Positions 11,507-22,042 of a stretch of 64,000 bases of DNA are shown here, piece after piece. How positions within the stretch are numbered: position 1 is the stretch's first letter; the number at the start of each line of letters is the position of its first letter. The position numbers and the translations under genes were made by a program. This stretch comes from Mesocentrotus franciscanus (Eukaryota > Echinodermata > Echinoidea > Camarodonta > Strongylocentrotidae): contig CP137675.1 in assembly GCA_037976565.1 (NCBI GenBank), forward strand, positions 32,005,820 through 32,069,819, given 5' to 3'. The notes under the pieces were generated by a model. The model worked only from the letters and a program-made list of their open reading frames with translations, had not been told where the DNA came from and made no database searches.

Positions 11507-11959
11507 TTCTACATTTGCAGATTTTTTAATTTTTAAAACATACATTGTTCCATATGGAGTCACTTTATATATACTGTACATGTTCTATTATCGTATGTAT
11601 GCATGTATGTATTTCATTTTATGTATTTTCCTATGTTTGGCATTTGTGGAGAAATAAATTTAATTGAATTGAATTGTATTGTCATCCAAAACACATGATT
11701 GTTTTATGTAGAAAATATTACCAATATTTTATACTGATTTACTAGTTACATGGGCTGAACTACGTTATATAGATAAATTGAGTGTTAAAAATGTGTATAA
11801 TGAAACACTTTGAAATAATAGTAACATTAATAAATAAGCATCCATTAAATTTCATGAATGGAAGGAAGGCGGTATTTTTCAAGTTAAACATGTAATAGCC
11901 TATATAAAGGTAAATGGAAAGATGCTTCCTGTTATAGTGACTCATTAGATTTTAATAAT

Positions 11960-12450
11960 TATTGTTTTGCATTTAAATTAGCCAAATTAAGAAAAGCGTT
12001 CCCTAAATATTGGTTAGAAAAATTGAGTATAAATGACAAATATGATGACCTCTTTAACCCGGCTGAGATTGAAACCTTTGTCAGAGAATGTATAAATGTA
12101 ACCTGTACTAAAGCTAGGAATTATTATTTATTGTTGTTTGAAAAAAGAAAGATAATCTGTTCACATTCAACATGTGGCAAGAACTGTTAGACCTGCCAGA
12201 ATCTTTTGTATGGGAAAACGTCCTCTATTTTAAGTTTAAAAAGATAAAAGAAAACAGGATTAAACAGTATAATTTTAAACTCCTCCATAGAATACTGCCC
12301 TCTCGAGAAAATCTTATAAATGGAAGCTTGTAAATTCAAATCAATGTGAAACATGTAACGAAATCGAGACTATTGATCATTTTTTGTTCGATTGTAAAAG
12401 GATTCAGAATTACTGGAAAATTATATCCAGGATGATCTACTTTATTTTTG
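11960..12450 (+). pseudogene. Tx1-type ORF2 remnant, 3' part with zf-RVT-like region
   Basis: Reading across stops and frameshifts gives KQYNFKLLHRILPSRENL, then C-E-T-C-N-E-I-E-T-I-D-H-F-L-F-D-C, then YWKII. This is the same C-terminal zinc-ribbon-like pattern as at 7-743 and 42050-42200. It continues the protein left off at about 7040, and the intervening 4.5 kb is the nested CR1-like LINE. Confidence 0.7.
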
Positions 12451-13027
12451 AAGAATAAATAGTAATAAATATGAAAATGTTGTTAATTGGGTATTAAATA
12501 ATAATAGCCGAAGTTTAAATTGATCAATTTTATGATAAATTTTTCAGTTTACCGTGTACAATTATTATTTAAGAAACAGATTAAACAATTTGCAGCATAA
12601 TAACAAAAGGCTGATCGTTTAATTCATTTAATCATTTAAGTTTTATCTGAAACACTCAGGAACTAAACAATTTAATGTCAAAGAAGTGAACAAAGTAATT
12701 GATATATGGCCGTAATTTCCAGCAAATATTCCATTGTTCACCCTTCATAAATATTGTTAGTGTATTATAAATATGTATAACATGTAGTATAGTGAAAAAT
12801 AAATAAATCCTCATGGAAGAGGCAAAGAGAAAAAAGTACTGTATGTGATTATTATTGTTAGACAAATTTAGTGATTTCATTCCATTATTCTCCTCCTTTA
12901 CTCACTGTTTTGAGAATAATTTATTTGTGTTTTGAAAACGAAATGAAGATTTGTATTTGTATGGAATTATTTACATTGATTTATTATGTAATGATTCATT
13001 TTGAATGAGAAAAAAAAATATGGAAAA

Positions 13028-13495
13028 AAGTGTGTTTGTGGAGGGGGCGTATCGGACCTCTTTGATGAATTTGTTTGGGTGTGCATTTTCACTCGTTATT
13101 TTTTTTTTTTGGGGGGGGGGTCCAAATCCTGAGGGGGAAATAACGTCTCCCCTCGACATCTCAACCCATGATAAATAATGGTAAAAAATGACACCATATT
13201 CGTAAAATCCGAATCACTCAACTATTAGTCACACCAACACAGCGATCGACTCCACATCGTCTCCATACCGACCAATATGTGGCCATTCAGAGCAATGTCA
13301 TCTTTTACTTTGTCGGTTTCAATGGTATGACTGGGCTTAAATAGTGAAGGAGGTTCTTCATACATTCTTCAATACATTTTATTTCTCCTTTTGAAAAGAA
13401 TAGTTTCGTCTGTTTATCATGCAATCCACGAACTGTTGGTGCATAAATGAATGATAATTATAAAAGTTCATGAGCACGTAATTATGTCGCATACT
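13028..13495. repeat. Region A block paralogous to 50640-50785 and 51546-51862
   Basis: It matches region B from GTGTTTGTGGAGG through TGAGCACGTAATT. B has a 760-bp insertion in the middle of this block, which A lacks. No gene. It contains a T/G homopolymer junction at 13096-13120. Confidence 0.8.
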
Positions 13496-13712
13496 TTCAA
13501 TTTGTGAAATTGATGTGGTATATCTATCTTATGTACACTGTGCAGACTCCATTACGGCGAAGTTGAACACGTTCCTTATCGTGTAGGGTAGGCCTATATT
13601 TGTGTAGCGTACCCCTGCCTTTGTCCAACGCACCCCTGCTTTTGTGGAAAGTCACCGAACTTCGAAAACCTTTTCTCTATGGACAAAGCAGTTTGTGATT
13701 GAATGGTGAATC

Positions 13713-16700
13713 ATGTTCTTGTCCGTAGCTATCATTTTATGTGCACTGTTTGGGACTAGTGTACAACAGCAAACTGTTCCACCATGTCCAAACTTTCACC
13801 CAATTTGTTGTCGTACGCTTTATCACCACAAACACTTCAAGGTTCCTATTGCATATTATGCAAACTCTACATCAACCTTCAATTTGGAATTATTGTCTTG
13901 TGGAGACATACACCCGAATCCTGGACCTGAAAGTGAACTGAAACACAGGTCATGTAAATATACAATTTCTGACATGTATGGATTAAGATCCGAAACCAAT
14001 CTACACAAATTATCTTCTGAAACATGGAATATCATAAAGAAATTCAACATTTCTTCTCGCCCTATTAGCCATCGTGGTAAACGTGCTGGGTCAAGGAAAA
14101 TAAAGAACCTGTCTTGGAAGAATGATGATCAAATACAGGTTCTAATAACGCCACGAAAGAGCATAAGAAAGCCTGTGAGAAAACGCACCTTTACAAATTT
14201 GAAACAAGTGAAGCTAATTACATTAGCTCAAAAGCAGCATTATGATATACCAATTTATCTTCTATCAAATGTTCGCTCTATTACTAATAAGTTTGATGAA
14301 ATATCAATTCTTGCAAATCAGTATAATGTCGACGTTCTGGCAATCACAGAGACTTGGTGGGATGAAAATACCCCAGTTGAATTATTTTCGATTCCGGGAT
14401 ATGCAACGTTTTCAAAATCCCGGTTAGGAAAAGTGGGAGGTGGCGTAGCAGCTTTCATCAAACACAAATATAAACCCCGTACTTTACCAATAGTGGTACC
14501 TTCCGATATTGAAGCCCAATGGATAATCATGCGACCACCAAGATTACCAAGATACATGTCATGTCTTATTGTGTGTGTGTTATACTTCCCTCCTAGACAT
14601 CCTATGGCTGATGAGTACATCGAACATTTGACTTGTACAGTTGATAGATTGTTTGTTAAGCATCCTGAAGCTGCAATTTCCATAATAGGAGATTTTAATG
14701 ATTTGGATGACAGCCTACTCCTACATAACGACTCTTTCAAACAGGTTGTAACAGAACCAACTAGAGGAAGCAATATTTTAGACAAAATTATTACTAATTA
14801 TCATAATGTTTATCGTGATGTACAAATTCTTGCACCGATAGGTATGAGTGACCATAACTGCGTCTTGTGGCACCCTTCCTTACAAAGTTGTGCATTGCAA
14901 AATACTATTAGGAAAAGATTTGTGCGCCCTCTACGTGATAGTGGAATTAGAGAATTTGGAACTTGGTTATTAGACCATTCCTGGGATGATGTATATAGCA
15001 CCGACGACCCTTCTACAAAATGTGATATATTTGTTAGTACTCTTCAAAAAAGTGTTGATCAATACTTACCTAAAAATCAATTTCCATGCATGTAAATGAT
15101 AAACCATGGATCAACTGTAATGTTAAATCTCTGATTGTACAAAGACAACAAGCTTGGCTTGTACATAACCAAGTCCTTTGGCGTCACTTAAGAAATAAGG
15201 TAATCTTTGCTATAAGAGCCGCAAAGAAAGAATTCTATAACAAAAGAGTTCGAAAATTAAAAACTCAGAATCCTGCGAGCTGGTATCGTCAGATTAAGCT
15301 ACTTACAAATGGCCCTCAAGACCAAGCACCGATTAATATTCCTGGTCTCTCTACAGATGATCCAAACAACTTTATAGAGGCTGCTAATCGCATAAATGAT
15401 CATTTTTTGCAGATAGCATCAGACTTACCTAAGCTTGATAAGGGCAAGCTACCTGCTTATTTACCATCATCCACCAAGTGTCCAATTGTTCAACCTTATG
15501 AAATTTACAAATTGTTGTGTAAACTAAAGTTACAAAAACAAGTACCTCCAATGATTTACCAGTTCGCATAATTCGTGACTTTGCAGTTGAATTGAGTACA
15601 CCTTTAACTAATATACTGAATTCATCTTTTTACTTCGGTATTTTTCCTCAATTGTGGAAATATGCAGAGATCATACCTGTTTCAAAGTCTTATCCACCTA
15701 CAATCAATGAGTTAAGACCAATTGCACTTACTTCATATTTTGCGAAGATTGCAGAGTCATTTATTGCAAAATGGCTGTGGGAAGATATTTCAGCCAAAAT
15801 TGATCCAAATCAATTTGGAAATAGAAAGAACATGTCTACATGTCACTATCTGATTGGGCTGTCACATGCCTTGTATAGTAATGCTGACAAACCTAAGTCA
15901 CTGTCAACACTCATTCTGACTGATTTTTCCAAAGCATTCGATCGGATTAACCATAATATCATCATTGCTAAATTATGTGAAATGTATGTTCGCCCTTGTG
16001 TAATTTCATTGGTAATAGATTTTCTGAGTAATCGTCAACAAACCGTCAAGTATAGAGGTCAGTTATCAGAATCAATATACAATGGTGTAGGCGTGCCTCA
16101 AGGTACCAAACTTGGCCCAATTTTATTTTGATAATGATAAATGATGCCTGCAGAGATACTTCGTTGTCATATTTTAAATATGTAGATGATTTAACAATAG
16201 TTGAATGTAGTATGAATAATAACCAAATTTCTTAATTACAACACCAAATTGAACTACTTGAATCGTGGACTTCTAACAATGATATGAAAAAAATGTTCTA
16301 CGATGTCCGTCTCATTTTCCAAGCCGCCCCTACAACCACCTTTGTTATGTATTAATGATACTCCACTACCTTGTGTAAATACTGTGAAAATCCTTGGTGT
16401 TATAATTCAAAACGATCTCAAATAGAATGCTCATGTTACTGAATTGATGAAGAAAGGTAATAGAAAATTATTTATGCTACGCAGATTGAAAGCTTATAAC
16501 CTACCCGAGTGTGATTTGTTGACAGTGTATATAGGGTATGTAAGACCAATTACGGAGTACTGTGTACCTCTATTTTCCGGTAGTTTGACTCGTAAACAGA
16601 TTGATGTTATAGAAAGTATACAAAAAAGAACCTGTAAGATAATATTAGGATCAAATTATACTTCATATGACAATGCCCTTGACAGACTGAAATTGCCAAC

Positions 16701-16902
16701 CCTTGTGACTCAAAGAGAAAAACTCACCAAAGATCTGGCTATTGCACTAGAAACAAATTTATTGTGCAAATCATGGTTACCGCCACAGAAAACCAACAAA
16801 TACAATTTACGAAGCGTCAATAAGTATCAAGGATTCCAGAACAGTGCTCTTTCCAATCTCACACGTATGTTAAACTTTCACTATGCAAATCCTAGCTTAT
16901 AA
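13713..16902 (+). pseudogene. CR1-like ORF with signal peptide, 2A motif, endonuclease and RT
   Basis: An unbroken 460-codon frame (13713-15095) starts with a hydrophobic signal-like segment (MFLSVAIILCALFGTS, residues 1-16). A 2A-like motif ends at residue 72. Then comes a basic linker (RKSIRKPVRKR) and the endonuclease (LLSNVRSITNK, ITETWWDE, VGGGVAAFI, GDFNDL, LDKIITN, GMSDHNCVLW). The protein continues in 15086-15571, 15592-16131 and 16444-16902 after frameshifts: RPIALTSYFAKIAE, LTDFSKAFDRINH, GVPQGTKLGP, then YVDDLT just after a frameshift near 16128. Both RT aspartate motifs are visible. The second half is interrupted at least three times, so the copy is dead as it stands, although the endonuclease half is intact. 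Confidence 0.85.
13884..13928 (+). other. 2A-like ribosome-skipping motif
   Basis: Residues 58-72 read LELLSCGDIHPNPGP. The 2A consensus ends D-V/I-E-x-N-P-G-P; here His replaces the Glu. Skipping would occur between Gly71 and Pro72, releasing the signal-peptide leader from the endonuclease-RT. 2A motifs are known in CR1-type LINEs of sea urchins and other invertebrates. Activity with His at that position cannot be judged from sequence. Confidence 0.75.
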
Positions 16903-18191
16903 TTGCCTTAAGAACTGTGCAATATTAGTTATATTTAACAGTGGGGCAATATTAATCGGTCATTTTAAATTCCGTATATATTTTACTACCTATCAAATAT
17001 AAATTATGCTTGTACACATTATATTTAATTCCAATTTTACTGATCTCATGTTTTTATTTTATACTTGCATTGTATTTTACCTGCACTGTGAAATCATGTA
17101 CAATTCAGTCTATGACTGCCATTCATGTTTTTAATAAACCTTGATTGAATTGAATTGAATTGAACTCCTTCTTGAAATGAAATCCAACAAACATTGGCTG
17201 AGAATCTTACTCTACATTGTCAGATTTTTTTTTTTACATCTTGAAATTATTCTTATCTGATTACTTAGCAAGAAAAAATTCCATCCAAAGTTTGCAAGTT
17301 TTCTTGCCAGCCATAGGATTGATTCCAAGAATGCCTTTAATTAACTGAATATTAATTTTGAATGAGATTATTAATGATTGTTGGATTTCATAATCCTTTA
17401 AAGGGTGTTGCAGGGATTTGCACTTCTAAAATCTCAAAATTTGTACAAGGGCAAAAATGTTTTAAAAATCATCATTGAAAACCTTCCAAAAATTATGGTG
17501 GCAAAATAATAATTATCAGCAAAATTTTTTTTTCTTCAAATTTGAATTTTGCAACTGGCAGTGTTTTATTCACCGCATTTGTTGTATACTAAATGATGGC
17601 TTCAACTTTTCACTCAGAGAAAAACACACAGTTTTTAATCTGAAATTGTGCAAATAATTTCATAAACTGATCTTGCTGCTACCGATAAAGTTTGAGATAA
17701 GTTTTTGAGGGCTTGCGAATCCCTCATAGGGGCTTTAGACCTGACGCCGGGTTTAAAGTCGATTTTGACAGAACAAACTTAGACTGAGGTTTAATTGGTC
17801 TGTCAATATAGTGTAGCGCTCCCTTAAAAGCAATTAGAGACTAGTCTCAAAAGAACTCTGTTCGTCCAAACGAAATATTGTGAATAGGCGATGTCATTCC
17901 CAATTAATAGTCTTGACAATTTTTTTTTTTAAAGACGTACTCAGTCATGCTAGAGTTGGAAACATTCTTGGATTGCAGAATGAACGCTACAGAAATGTGA
18001 GAAAAATGCTTATTATAATTTATCATATAGACTTACAGACAGTAACGGTTCAAGACACGATAAGGTAGGGGCTCAAGTCCCCCCTCTTAAAAAAAATCTC
18101 AAACCCCTCCCCTCACAAACTTTCGAGAGGCAAATGTAGAAAATGAATGCAATAACCCCATCCCTAAAGCCCCCCAAGAAAAAAAAACTAA

Positions 18192-18580
18192 TTTGCAATT
18201 CACATTCTGACTGTGGAGATACAATTATTCGTAACAGGTTAATAAAATAAGTAGTAACAGGGTACTTCACAAAGACGTCCAAGCATTAAATAGGTCATTT
18301 TCGTAATGTAACCAAATATCTAAGTATGCATATGCCTTTGTGGAGCGCCTCGATACGAATTATTTCATTCACCCGTTACGAATAAATGTATCTCAGTAGT
18401 CATAATTCAAATTGCATACATTAGGTGGTGCTAGGTAGGACAAAAGTAATAGCTTGCCCTACCTAACAACACGTAATATAATATGCAATTTACATTCTGA
18501 CTTTTGAAATACAATTACTCGTAATAGGCGAATGAAATAAAACGTATGAGGTACTTCAGTATAAATGTGATTACACTTCG
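18192..18580. mobile_element. Palindromic MITE, copy 2, preceded by an extra right half
   Basis: A full but diverged copy runs 18292-18580 (GTCATTTTCGTAATGTAACC at its left, arms pairing around GCTAGGTAGGACAAAAG). Directly before it, 18192-18290 repeats the right arm (GCAATTCACATTCTGAC to AAGACGTCCAAGCATTAA). Region B has the same arrangement at 52543-52930, so the tandem half-plus-whole form predates the A/B duplication. Confidence 0.7.
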
Positions 18581-18824
18581 GCCTGTGTGTAGTATGTGTG
18601 CTTTTGTATGATGGTGTCATAATTGTTCAAACAAATAACCCAACAATGAATACGCCGTGTATAGGCCTATCAATACTGAATGTAAAAGGAACTTCATCTG
18701 ATTTTGCCAATTATACTTAATGTATGTAAAGACACGCTTAAAAGATTACACCTATTTCATCAATCCCGTTGCTGTATAGAATTGATTGCAGTGCTAAACA
18801 AGAATGTAAAATGAAACGAAAATG

Positions 18825-19136
18825 TTGTACTCACATTTTTGCGTTATTCCTAAAGCAGTCCAGTAATGAAATATGACCTTTCCAAAATCGATGGAACAAT
18901 ACGAGTACTGCATTTAGCGGAATCTCTCTGTATGTTTATCTCTCCAAATTTCTGTCGTTGATGTTTGCTTCACCATTGAGCTTGATGTGTTCACTAAACT
19001 TTAGAAGTACACAATAAATCCAAACATACTGCAAACACAAACCATTGCTAAATGCAGTACTCGTATTGTTCCATCGATTTTGGAAAGGTCATATTTCATT
19101 ACTGGACTGCTTTAGGAATAACGCAAAAATGTGAGT
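18825..19136. repeat. Long hairpin (about 95-bp arms)
   Basis: 18829-18925 and 19042-19136 are near-exact inverses (ends CTCACATTTTTGCGTTATTC and its inverse) around a ~115-bp loop. Region B has the left arm and loop but not the right arm, so the hairpin arose in A or was lost in B. Confidence 0.85.
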
Positions 19137-19452
19137 TGTTCTCCATCTTTCCCACTACCAAACCTATTTGTCCTGGCTTTCTATTTTGCGCCTCTTACCC
19201 ATTTCTGACTGAGAAACGACTCCCTGAGGAAAAGTTGATAATTATTGGTGTCGTCAACTATCCAAATTCTTTTTGTAAAAATGGATGGCACTAGCAGAAA
19301 TTGCAATGCTCTTTTTGGATAGGATGTTTCGTGTGGATGTATCGAGAATTAATAGGTTCGTGTACTTCTCTCGTTGACTCGTCCACTTAAATTTGTTCTC
19401 CTATTAAAGAAATTATTTTCTCTAAAGGGATATCTTCATAATCTCATGGTGC

Positions 19453-19950
19453 TTAATCGCTTAATTAATTCAATAATTATTTTCAATCCTTGTTGGTGTA
19501 AATCCTATCCTCTTTATTCATTGATTACTCCTCCTGAGTTTACTGAATGATGATTATCGAGGCATTTTATTAAGCTATAGGCCTCACGATTTCGATATGT
19601 ATCAATGGTAAATCAAAGCTATGTTATTCAAGAGGGCACGCTTTTTTCAAGTCAATGTAATAACAAACTATGTTGTTCACTTTTTATGTTGATGGATTGT
19701 GTGTAAACTGGGTATGATAACTCGCTTATGTTGTACATGCACTCGTAACATTGATTCCGTAGCGGAGCTAGAGGGTGGGGGGAGGGGGGCGGGCGGTCCT
19801 CAGTAGAATGGGGAGTGAGACAGAGACAGAGACAGAGAGAGGGGGGGGGGGCTTTCTCGTTTATTTACTCGGTACATTTTCGAGATTTCCTGTTTCCCCT
19901 TCAAAAACTGCATTAATTTAAACACAACTATAGAGTTTGGGTATAGTTAA
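19453..19950. repeat. Region A block paralogous to 54118-54645
   Basis: Similarity to region B continues from TTAATCGCTTAATTAATTC to GAGTTTGGGTA. It includes a G/A-rich low-complexity tract at 19768-19853 that is shorter in B. Confidence 0.8.
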
Positions 19951-20450
19951 TAACAAACACTTCTCTACACCACGGCTGACCGATCTTCACGTCGGTCCGC
20001 GGTGGTGCTCTGTCTCAAAAATACTCGCTGCATGGAGCGATGGGTCCATTGTTTGAGCAGCCTGACTTTCATTTCAAATCTGCATTTTTATTTTTATTTT
20101 TTTTTGGTTTGGGGGCTTTTGTTTGTGACCAATGATGGGCTGGAGACAAGTATTTATTACTCGTTGATCTTGATGACTGGGATTATCAAGCCCGAACTCC
20201 TCAATCTTCATCAATAATTATTATCTGTATAGCATTCAACTGTTTTGAGTCTATCTGTTTTATTGTAATTGACTGAACTTGTGTTGATGAGCGGGAATGT
20301 CAAAACCCTCTTTGCCATGTTATAATCGTACTCTGATTTGTCATTATTGCTATCAAGCATTATGTTTCTTCCCATCCCCTCTATTTTGTGTGCCAAAAAT
20401 ACACCCTTTACTCGGGTGGTCGGGCTCTGCTCTGTTGCTTCTAAGCAACT
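19951..20450. other. Intergenic, nothing recognised
   Basis: No coding signal, splice-like exon or inverted repeat is evident. A T-rich tract is at 20085-20103. Confidence 0.35.
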
Positions 20451-20453
20451 ATT

Positions 20454-20616
20454 AGGGACTTTTAGATTTACACGACGAGAGCGTGGACTGCCGCGTGTGA
20501 CATTGTGTTAAGGCACTGGGCCGTGCCCGGCAGTGCCTTAAAAGGACATCACAGTGCCTTATAAGGACGTCACACGTTGCAGTCCACTATGTCGACGTGC
20601 AAATCTAAAAGTCCCT
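20454..20616. mobile_element. 163-bp MITE flanked by ATT, copy 1
   Basis: Terminal inverted repeats AGGGACTTTTAGATTTACACG and an inverse with one mismatch. ATT lies on both sides (20451-20453, 20617-20619). An inner palindrome surrounds GGGCCGTGCCC. An equal-length copy, also flanked by ATT, is at 48956-49118. Confidence 0.85.
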
Positions 20617-20865
20617 ATTGTAACTGTGACCAAGATGAGTCTTATTGTATTTTCATTTGTATTGTATATTGAAATTACCCACACACTTGCACTTCATACA
20701 CACACAAACGCACCAGCATCCACTAGTAAATGCACTGATATCACACATGCAGTTGTTCATCCTCCAAATTTCCGGTAATTTACATATTCGTATCGTTAAA
20801 TGGATTCACACGCGCACACTCCTAATATTCCTGCCGACGATATAACGATAGCAAATATTACACAC
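20617..20865. other. Short CA-rich spacer before a LINE
   Basis: Irregular CA-rich sequence (20680-20712). No gene is recognised; the short open frames are unsupported. Confidence 0.3.
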
Positions 20866-21031
20866 CCTAGAATTCAAAAATACATTTTCTTACAATCCAG
20901 ACAATATTTCACTTTTACATATAAACTCCAGAAGTCTGAACAAAAATTTCGAATACGTTGAAAACCTTTTACACTCTTTAAATAATAATTTTCCGTCATT
21001 GGAATAAGTGAGACATGGTTACATCAGAATA

Positions 21032-21327
21032 GGCCATTTTCGTAATGTAACCAAATTTAATCGTCTTTGTGAAGTGCCTCAATACAAATTATTTCATTCA
21101 CCTGATAAGAATAATAGTATTCAATAGAAAGAATCTGAACTGCATACATTAGTTGTTGCCAGGTAGGACAAACATTATGGCTTGACCTACCTAGCAACAC
21201 TTAATATATGCAGTTTGCATTCTGACTATTGAAATACTATTATTCTTATCAGGTGAATGAAATAATTTGTATTGAGGCACTTCACAAAGACGTTTGCATT
21301 AAATTTGGTTACATTATGAGAATGGCC
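21032..21327. mobile_element. Palindromic MITE, copy 3 (most intact), TA target
   Basis: GGCCATTTTCGTAATGTAAC at the left is mirrored by an inverse ending AATGGCC at the right. The arms pair over ~130 bp each around GCCAGGTAGG/CCTACCTAGC. TA lies on both sides (21030-21031, 21328-21329), as expected of mariner-like elements. It interrupts the LINE endonuclease gene, which dates it after that LINE. Confidence 0.85.
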
Positions 21328-21480
21328 TATTCTCCAGATTTGTTCAATGTGCCTAATTATAAGTTGATTAGGACAGATCGCAAAGAAGGGGTGGCGGTGT
21401 TGCGTTTTATATTGCACAAAACCTAAATTTCAAAATCCGTTCCGATATTAAACTAACACGAGCGGAATCATTATTTATTA

Positions 21481-22042
21481 TCCACTCGCCGACGAAATCG
21501 GAGGGGATATAGAAACGCTGCTGTCCGTCCTTCCTTCCGTGCTTCCGTTCTTCCTTCCTTCCTTCCTTCCTTCCGTTCGTAACAAAATTGGTTTCCGATC
21601 GATAACTTCAGTAATGTTTGACGGATTTTAATGAAGTTTGATATGAAGGTACATGGTATCAAAATATAGGCTAAGTTCGATCAAAACACAGCCTAAGTTT
21701 GATTTCGGAGTATTTAGGTCAAAGGTCATAGCTCATTAAATATGCGAATCTGGTTTCTGATCGATAATTTTAGCAACGTTTGACGGATTTTAATGAAATT
21801 TAATATGAAGGTACATGGTATCAAAACACAGCCTAAGTTCGATTTCGGAGTATGTAGGTCAAAGGTGAAAGGTCATAGCTCATTAAATATGCAAAAACAC
21901 CTAATTATATATGTGAAAATGTGGTTAAATTCCTTGCCTAGTATTATAATATTATAGTCTAATCAAGGTAACTTGTTCTGACGTATATAGGCCATTTGTA
22001 CCCTGCGAGGGGATGCTATACGCTTTGCGTTGACTTTTCTAG
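21481..22042 (+). mobile_element. 562-bp non-autonomous Helitron candidate
   Basis: It starts TC (TCCACTCGCCGACG) directly after an A and ends CTAG directly before a T. ACGC-TTT-GCGT gives a small hairpin 8 bases before CTAG. Removing it restores a continuous LINE reading frame (RAESLFI then IEINNSN) with no target duplication. Inside, a ~145-bp segment containing GTTTGACGGATTTTAATGAA occurs twice, and a CCTT tract lies at 21530-21575. No Rep or helicase is encoded. Confidence 0.7.

Larger units (their letters stand above)
7127..11678 (+). mobile_element. CR1-like LINE, near full length, nested in the Tx1-like LINE
   Basis: It is flanked by TTGTTCATCC (7117-7126) and TTGTCATCC (11679-11687), a plausible target duplication. 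It has two ORFs: a coiled-coil ORF1 and an endonuclease-RT ORF2. The 3' UTR holds a stem-loop at 11465-11506, and the end is AATAAATTTAATTGAATTG, a TTGAA-type tail shared with the LINEs at 17163 and 41599. Both ORFs carry disabling mutations. Confidence 0.8.
6093..13027 (+). mobile_element. Tx1-like LINE interrupted by a CR1-like LINE
   Basis: Region B is continuous across this position within its GT tract, so everything here is inserted. The first ~350 bases are GT-rich and unassigned. Tx1-type coding remnants occur at 6560-7040 and resume at 11960-12450. The split is explained by the CR1-like LINE at 7127-11678. The unit ends in an A-rich tract at about 13009-13027, just before region A resumes. 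Confidence 0.7.
13496..17163 (+). mobile_element. CR1-like LINE with N-terminal 2A motif
   Basis: Region B preserves the uninterrupted target (about 51862-51880), so both edges are known to within a few bases; ACT may be the short target duplication. The 3' end is AATAAACCTTGATTGAATTG followed by TTGAA-type repeats. At ~3.67 kb it looks close to full length. Its single ORF has several frameshifts. Confidence 0.85.
17164..19452. repeat. Region A block paralogous to about 51880-53730
   Basis: Long similarity to region B, from AAATCCAACAAACATTGG to GGTGCTTAA, interrupted by small indels. It holds poly-T tracts (17225-17236, 17922-17933) and the palindromic MITE described below. No gene is recognised; short frames such as 17475-17657 and 18073-18282 lack support. 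It ends at a single TTAA (19453-19456) where region B carries the TTAA element. Confidence 0.85.

Noticed and set aside
18829..19136. Exon-like frame VIFHYWTALGITQK followed by GTGAGT
   Set aside because: The diverged copy at 34.7 kb has a one-base indel that breaks the frame and region B has another, so it is repeat sequence and not a conserved exon.
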